A DNA stretch of 64,000 nt from Mesorhizobium sp. CA8 (lineage in GTDB: Bacteria; Pseudomonadota; Alphaproteobacteria; Rhizobiales; Rhizobiaceae). The DNA lies in the NCBI RefSeq assembly GCF_020164955.1, contig NZ_JAIUHG010000029.1, positions 1 to 64,000 of the forward strand, in the 5' to 3' direction. A program made the position numbers and the translations under genes. The notes under the pieces were generated by a model. That model searched no databases. It worked only from the letters and a program-made list of their open reading frames with translations, and was not told where the DNA came from. Below are positions 60,583 through 64,000 of the stretch, piece by piece (the stretch's first letter is position 1; each line of letters starts with the position of its first letter).

Positions 60583-62190
60583 CTATGCCTCGGCCGTCCA
60601 CCAGCGCTCGGCCATCTTCAGTCCGTCATTTTCCCAATTCGGCGCCACATCGCCATGGGCTAGTTTCTTGGATTTGGCGCTAACGAAATTGTTGAACACC
60701 AGCACGATGCTGCCGCCATCGTCATGGGTCAGCTGCTGCATTTCGCCATACATGTCGGCGCGCTTGGCCTCATCCGTCTCGGCTCGGGCTTTGACAAGCA
60801 ATTCGTTGAAGCGGGGATTCTTCCAGAACGACTCGTTCCAGCTGGATTCGGCTGCGAAGGCTTGTGTGAACATCCAGTCGGCGGTCGCGCGACCGCTCCA
60901 ATAGGAAGCGCACCACGGCTTCTTGAGCCAGACGTTATCCCAATAGGCGTCCTCAGCCTCGCGCACCACATTGACGTCTATGCCACACTGGGCGGCCGTC
61001 TCGCGAATGAGCGCGGCCGCGTCTACCGCACCCGCGAAAGCGGCATCTGCCACGGAGAGGTCGACCTTCAGCTTTTCCATTCCCGCCTTCTTCAGATAAT
61101 GGCGAGCCTTTTCGGGGTCGAAACTGTGTTGCGGCTGCGGGTTTTTGTAGAACTTGATCGCCGGCGCGATTGGATCGTCATTGGCAACGGTAGCATGGCC
61201 GAGGAAAATCTTGTCGGCGATCTCCTGACGGTTGATCGCCCATTTCATTGCCATGCGGACATCCGGATTGTCGAAAGGCGCCATGGTGACGTTCATCGGC
61301 AAAGTATAGTGGCCGTAGCCGGTGATCTCGATGATCTCGATTTTTGGATTGCGCTTTAACATGCCGAGTGTCTTCAGATCGGCGCGTCCAATATAGTCCA
61401 CTTCTCCGGTCGAGAGCGCAGCCATGCGTGCGGCCAAATCGGTAATCGCGATGAATTCCACCTCATCCAGGTAAGGCTTGCCGTTCTTGAAATAGTTGGG
61501 GTTGCGCTTGAGCTTGGCCGAAACTCCCGGCTGGAAATTCTCAAGCACGAATGCGCCGGTTCGAGCTCCTGATGCCCAATCGGCTTTCCCCTCCACGCTC
61601 GGCATGATGACGAAATGATAGTCGCTCACGATGTAGGGGAAATCGGCGTTGCCGCTGTTAAGCGTAAAGACGACCGTTTCGGGACCGTCGGCCTTAATAT
61701 CGGAAACGGGTTCAAGCAGAGACTTCGCTGCCGACTTGGTGTCGGCACCCATGTGATACCGCATCGAGGTCACGACATCGTCCGCCGTCACGGTCTTGCC
61801 GTTGTGGAAGGTGGCGCCCTTGCGCAGCTTGAAAACCCATGTCTTGGCGCCATTGGAAGATTCGAAGCTTTCGGCTAGGTCCGGCTGTATGCCACCCTTG
61901 GCGTCGACCTCCGTGAGGCTGTTGGACATGGCCCCCGAGAAAGCTGTTTGCGTGAACGTGTCGGGATAGCCGGCCGGATCAATGGAATCCGTCGTCGCTC
62001 CGTGCGCCATGCCGAGCTTGGCGAAGCCGCCTTGCTGCGGTTGTGCCCGGGCCGTGGTGACGAAAATCTGATCGGCTGCTGCGACGGTCAGGCCTGCCGC
62101 CACCCCTAGATGAATGAAGTCGCGGCGGGAAACCTTGCCACGCCCGACCAGACTTTGCGCGATGCGAAGTTTGTACTCAGATTCCGACAT
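60583..62190 (-). CDS. Extracellular solute-binding protein, family 5 (DppA-like)
   Basis: A 535-residue periplasmic binding protein exported by a twin-arginine signal (SRRDFIHLGVAAGLTVAAA, residues about 21-39). Family 5 blocks include KTWVFKLRKGATFHNGKTVTADDVV, ALSTGEVDYIGRADLKTL and RMAMKWAINRQEIADKIFLG. GGGAGAACG precedes the ATG. Ligand could be a peptide or another amphipathic compound; the nearby amidohydrolase and Rieske genes point to a catabolic substrate. Confidence 0.88.
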   Translation of the reverse strand: MSESEYKLRIAQSLVGRGKVSRRDFIHLGVAAGLTVAAADQIFVTTARAQPQQGGFAKLGMAHGATTDSIDPAGYPDTFTQTAFSGAMSNSLTEVDAKGGIQPDLAESFESSNGAKTWVFKLRKGATFHNGKTVTADDVVTSMRYHMGADTKSAAKSLLEPVSDIKADGPETVVFTLNSGNADFPYIVSDYHFVIMPSVEGKADWASGARTGAFVLENFQPGVSAKLKRNPNYFKNGKPYLDEVEFIAITDLAARMAALSTGEVDYIGRADLKTLGMLKRNPKIEIIEITGYGHYTLPMNVTMAPFDNPDVRMAMKWAINRQEIADKIFLGHATVANDDPIAPAIKFYKNPQPQHSFDPEKARHYLKKAGMEKLKVDLSVADAAFAGAVDAAALIRETAAQCGIDVNVVREAEDAYWDNVWLKKPWCASYWSGRATADWMFTQAFAAESSWNESFWKNPRFNELLVKARAETDEAKRADMYGEMQQLTHDDGGSIVLVFNNFVSAKSKKLAHGDVAPNWENDGLKMAERWWTAEA

Positions 62191-62306
62191 TTTCGTTCTC
62201 CCATTGGCGGATTGTTCCGCGCTCTTTTCAACCCTCGTCGTGCAGTCGATCCGTCAGCTCTTCTTCCCTTGCTTTTCGCCTCTTCGAACCACTGATCGTA
62301 TGGCCT

Positions 62307-62660
62307 TCATGCGGTCACATAGATGTTGCCGTCCTCGACCATGACGGGGAATGTCCGCGCGCGGACCGTTGGGTCGACAAGTGCCGAACCCGTCTTGATG
62401 TCGAATTCCCAGCCATGCCAGGCGCAGCGCACGATCTCGTTTTCTCGATGGTAGATGAACCGCGCCTCCTCCACCGGCGCGGTTGTCCCGCATTGCGGCC
62501 CCTCGCAGAGCGGCGCACCGCGATGCGGACAGATGTTGAGCAGCGCATGGAAGGTTTCTCCGACGCGGAACACACCCACCGAAAGACTGCGGACCTTGGC
62601 AATGAAGGGTGTCCCGGCTTTGATCTGGTCGACGCGGCAGATGTAGGTTTTCTCGGCCAT
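62307..62660 (-). CDS. Rieske [2Fe-2S] ferredoxin
   Basis: A 117-residue soluble Rieske protein. Cluster ligands are C44-x-H46 in NICPHRGAPL and C79-x-x-H82 in RCAWHGWEF. It resembles the ferredoxin component of Rieske non-heme iron oxygenases or NirD-like proteins. ATG at 62660 follows AGAATATGGC 11 bp after the amidohydrolase stop, so both share a transcript. No oxygenase is in the window; the partner may be encoded elsewhere. Confidence 0.9.
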   Translation of the reverse strand: MAEKTYICRVDQIKAGTPFIAKVRSLSVGVFRVGETFHALLNICPHRGAPLCEGPQCGTTAPVEEARFIYHRENEIVRCAWHGWEFDIKTGSALVDPTVRARTFPVMVEDGNIYVTA

Positions 62661-62671
62661 ATTCTGCTCCG

Positions 62672-63754
62672 TCAGGCAGCATTCGCGGTTAGGATGGCAG
62701 GAATGCGCTTGTAGACGTCGAGCGCATTCTGGCCCATCACCTTCGTCCTCCAGGAGGGCGGGATGTGCAGCGTGTTGGCGTCGTCATAATCCCAATGCGG
62801 ATAGTCTGACGCAAACATCAGTGTGTTCTCGCCGTCCATCGCTTCCAGAATGGACCAGAGATGCTGGACGTTGGGGGGCTGCTCCAGCGGCTGGGTGGAG
62901 AAGCGTATGTTGCGCCGGCAGTACTCCGATGGCAGCAACTTCAGCCATGGCGTCTCCTTGCGCAGCGCCTTGTAGTCGGCGTCGAGGCGCCACAGCACCG
63001 TCGGCACCCAGGCGACGCCGCATTCGATGACGACGAAATAGAGTTCTGGCCATTTCTCGAAAACGCCATGAGCGATCATGCTGGCGACGTGGCTGATCGC
63101 CGACATGTGCAGGATGGCGTGCGTTTCCCAAAAGAAGGTCGTCGGGGCAGGGGCGACGGCGTTCCAGTTGACGCCACCATGGCCGCCAAGGTGAATGGCG
63201 AACGGCAGTCTCATCTCCGCACAGGCCTCGTAGATCGGGTGGTAGAAGGGATCACCATAGGGCTTCACGGAGCCTTGGGAGGCTAGAACCTGGACCATGC
63301 GAGGATGACTGCCCAGCCGGCGGATCTCGGCGGCCGCCAGCTTCGGGTCCTGAGGCGCAATGATGATCGAACCCATCAAGCGGTCGTCCTTCGGCAACCA
63401 CTCGGCGATCTGATAGTCATTGTAGGCACTGACCAGCGCACTGGCGTAATAGGGGTTTGCGAGAGTCGAAGCTTCTATCGGCTCGTCCCCGGTCAGGATC
63501 GCCACTCCGACATTGTATTTGTCGAGGTGTTTTTCCTTCATGATCCGGTAGTTGTCGGCTTCGGTCTCGGGCCGCACATCTTTGCGGGAGAAATCCTGCG
63601 GATGAAACCAAGGGCGATGGCCGTGCGGGAAGGATCCTCTGGGGCCGGTCTTCTCGCCCTCGATGAACATGTCCTTCCAGATGCCGGACAGATAGGGCTC
63701 CAATACCGTGGCGCTGGACCAGTAGTTGTGACAATCGCAGTCGACGATAAACAC
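62672..63754 (-). CDS. Amidohydrolase-2 family hydrolase/decarboxylase (ACMSD-like)
   Basis: A 360-residue TIM-barrel metallo-enzyme. The N-terminal metal motif is a variant D-C-D-C-H near residues 5-9; HLGGHGG carries a further His and FASDYPHWDYDD near 300 is the characteristic Asp motif of the ACMSD/resorcylate decarboxylase group. Typical substrates are aromatic or ring-cleavage acids. It is first in the minus-strand operon with the Rieske and importer genes, divergent from a LysR gene. Confidence 0.85.
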   Translation of the reverse strand: MFIVDCDCHNYWSSATVLEPYLSGIWKDMFIEGEKTGPRGSFPHGHRPWFHPQDFSRKDVRPETEADNYRIMKEKHLDKYNVGVAILTGDEPIEASTLANPYYASALVSAYNDYQIAEWLPKDDRLMGSIIIAPQDPKLAAAEIRRLGSHPRMVQVLASQGSVKPYGDPFYHPIYEACAEMRLPFAIHLGGHGGVNWNAVAPAPTTFFWETHAILHMSAISHVASMIAHGVFEKWPELYFVVIECGVAWVPTVLWRLDADYKALRKETPWLKLLPSEYCRRNIRFSTQPLEQPPNVQHLWSILEAMDGENTLMFASDYPHWDYDDANTLHIPPSWRTKVMGQNALDVYKRIPAILTANAA

Positions 63755-63884
63755 TTAGCTTTCGCTCCCTCTCCGGACGGCGGCATTGCTTGCCGATCAG
63801 TTCCTACAGCTTCCGCCTTGACAATTGTCGGATCAAGCCAATGATCTCTGGGTAATGATCGGGTTTTTCGATTGGGGGCGACGC
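63755..63884. promoter_or_regulatory. Divergent promoter region, LysR/amidohydrolase
   Basis: 130 bp between divergent starts. TTGACAATTG at 63817-63826 resembles a -35 on the plus strand. LysR-type control of the amidohydrolase operon from here is likely, but I could not define a binding site. Confidence 0.4.
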
Positions 63885-64000
63885 GTGCAGCTGGACCACA
63901 TAGAGACGTTCCTCGACATTATCGAATCGCGGAACTTCAACCGGACCGCCGACCGGCTGAACATTACTCAGTCGACGGTCAGCACTCGGATCAAGAGCCT
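63885..64000 (+). CDS. LysR-family regulator (partial, N-terminus only)
   Basis: GTG at 63885 opens VQLDHIETFLDIIESRNFNR, then LNITQSTVSTRIKS, the LysR helix-turn-helix; the gene runs off the right edge after 38 codons. GGGGGCG lies upstream. An ATG at 63855 would add ten residues not typical of the family. Probably controls the divergent amidohydrolase-Rieske-importer operon. Confidence 0.85.
   Translation, partial: MQLDHIETFLDIIESRNFNRTADRLNITQSTVSTRIKS

Noticed and set aside
1..64000. CRISPR arrays, tRNA or rRNA genes
   Set aside because: No regularly spaced repeats and no recognisable tRNA or rRNA segments were seen on reading; a dedicated tRNA scan was not possible.

Overview
The window looks like chromosomal DNA of a Mesorhizobium-like alphaproteobacterium (Rhizobiales). 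The grounds are high GC, dense head-to-tail sugar and polyol operons with GTGA/ATGA overlaps, a rhizobial-type erythritol locus, ROSE-like and EcfG-like stress signals, and guaA-tail att-like sites of the kind used by Mesorhizobium integrative elements. The assignment is inferred from gene content, not from a marker gene. I saw no rRNA, tRNA or CRISPR array.

1-15.4 kb: erythritol catabolism. The minus strand carries eryA-eryB-eryC-eryD and the first 32 codons of the tpiA2/eryH-type isomerase, which runs off the left edge. Divergent from it on the plus strand are a DUF2291 protein, a ribose-type ABC importer (ATPase, permease, binding protein; eryEFG-like) and a DeoR regulator. A second FGGY kinase, DeoR regulator and GlpD/EryB-like dehydrogenase follow as a compact three-gene operon that parallels eryA/eryB.

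15.4-30.4 kb: two further carbohydrate modules. The first is a fructose-type importer (single-domain ATPase, permease, binding protein) with an IdnO-like SDR. The second is a minus-strand operon (DeoR, FGGY kinase, two-domain ATPase, permease, binding protein, ketose 3-epimerase), divergent from a class II aldolase, FGGY kinase and HAD phosphatase operon.

30.4-34.9 kb: a patchy region with IS6- and IS256-type transposase remnants, a broken small gene, exonuclease III, a DUF488 protein and a secreted EF-hand protein.

34.9-43.1 kb: a GntR-headed operon for non-phosphorylative breakdown of an aldonate (IlvD/Edd-type dehydratase, SDR, GguC/AraD1-like protein) joined to a PotABCD-type importer.

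43.1-48.5 kb: a stress islet. It holds a ROSE-like RNA thermometer, two small heat-shock proteins, an NDUFS4-like protein, a protein resembling the RNA polymerase omega subunit, an SPW-repeat membrane protein and an extra FtsH. A lysine-rich small protein behind a perfect EcfG-type promoter sits beside it.

48.6-56.9 kb: a mosaic that looks like accreted island DNA. Three short sequences encode TIEWE-stop, the C-terminus of GMP synthase, and two of them head diverged ~245 bp direct repeats. Between and beside them lie a methyltransferase fragment, a LysR regulator, a duplicated SDR/aldo-keto reductase set with broken members, a frameshifted flavodoxin, a tetraspan membrane protein with a 24-residue partner, and a truncated, frameshifted P4-type integrase.

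56.9-64 kb: a dipeptide-type ABC importer, a Rieske ferredoxin and an ACMSD-like amidohydrolase on the minus strand, divergent from a LysR gene cut by the right edge. Transported substrates outside the erythritol locus cannot be fixed from sequence alone.
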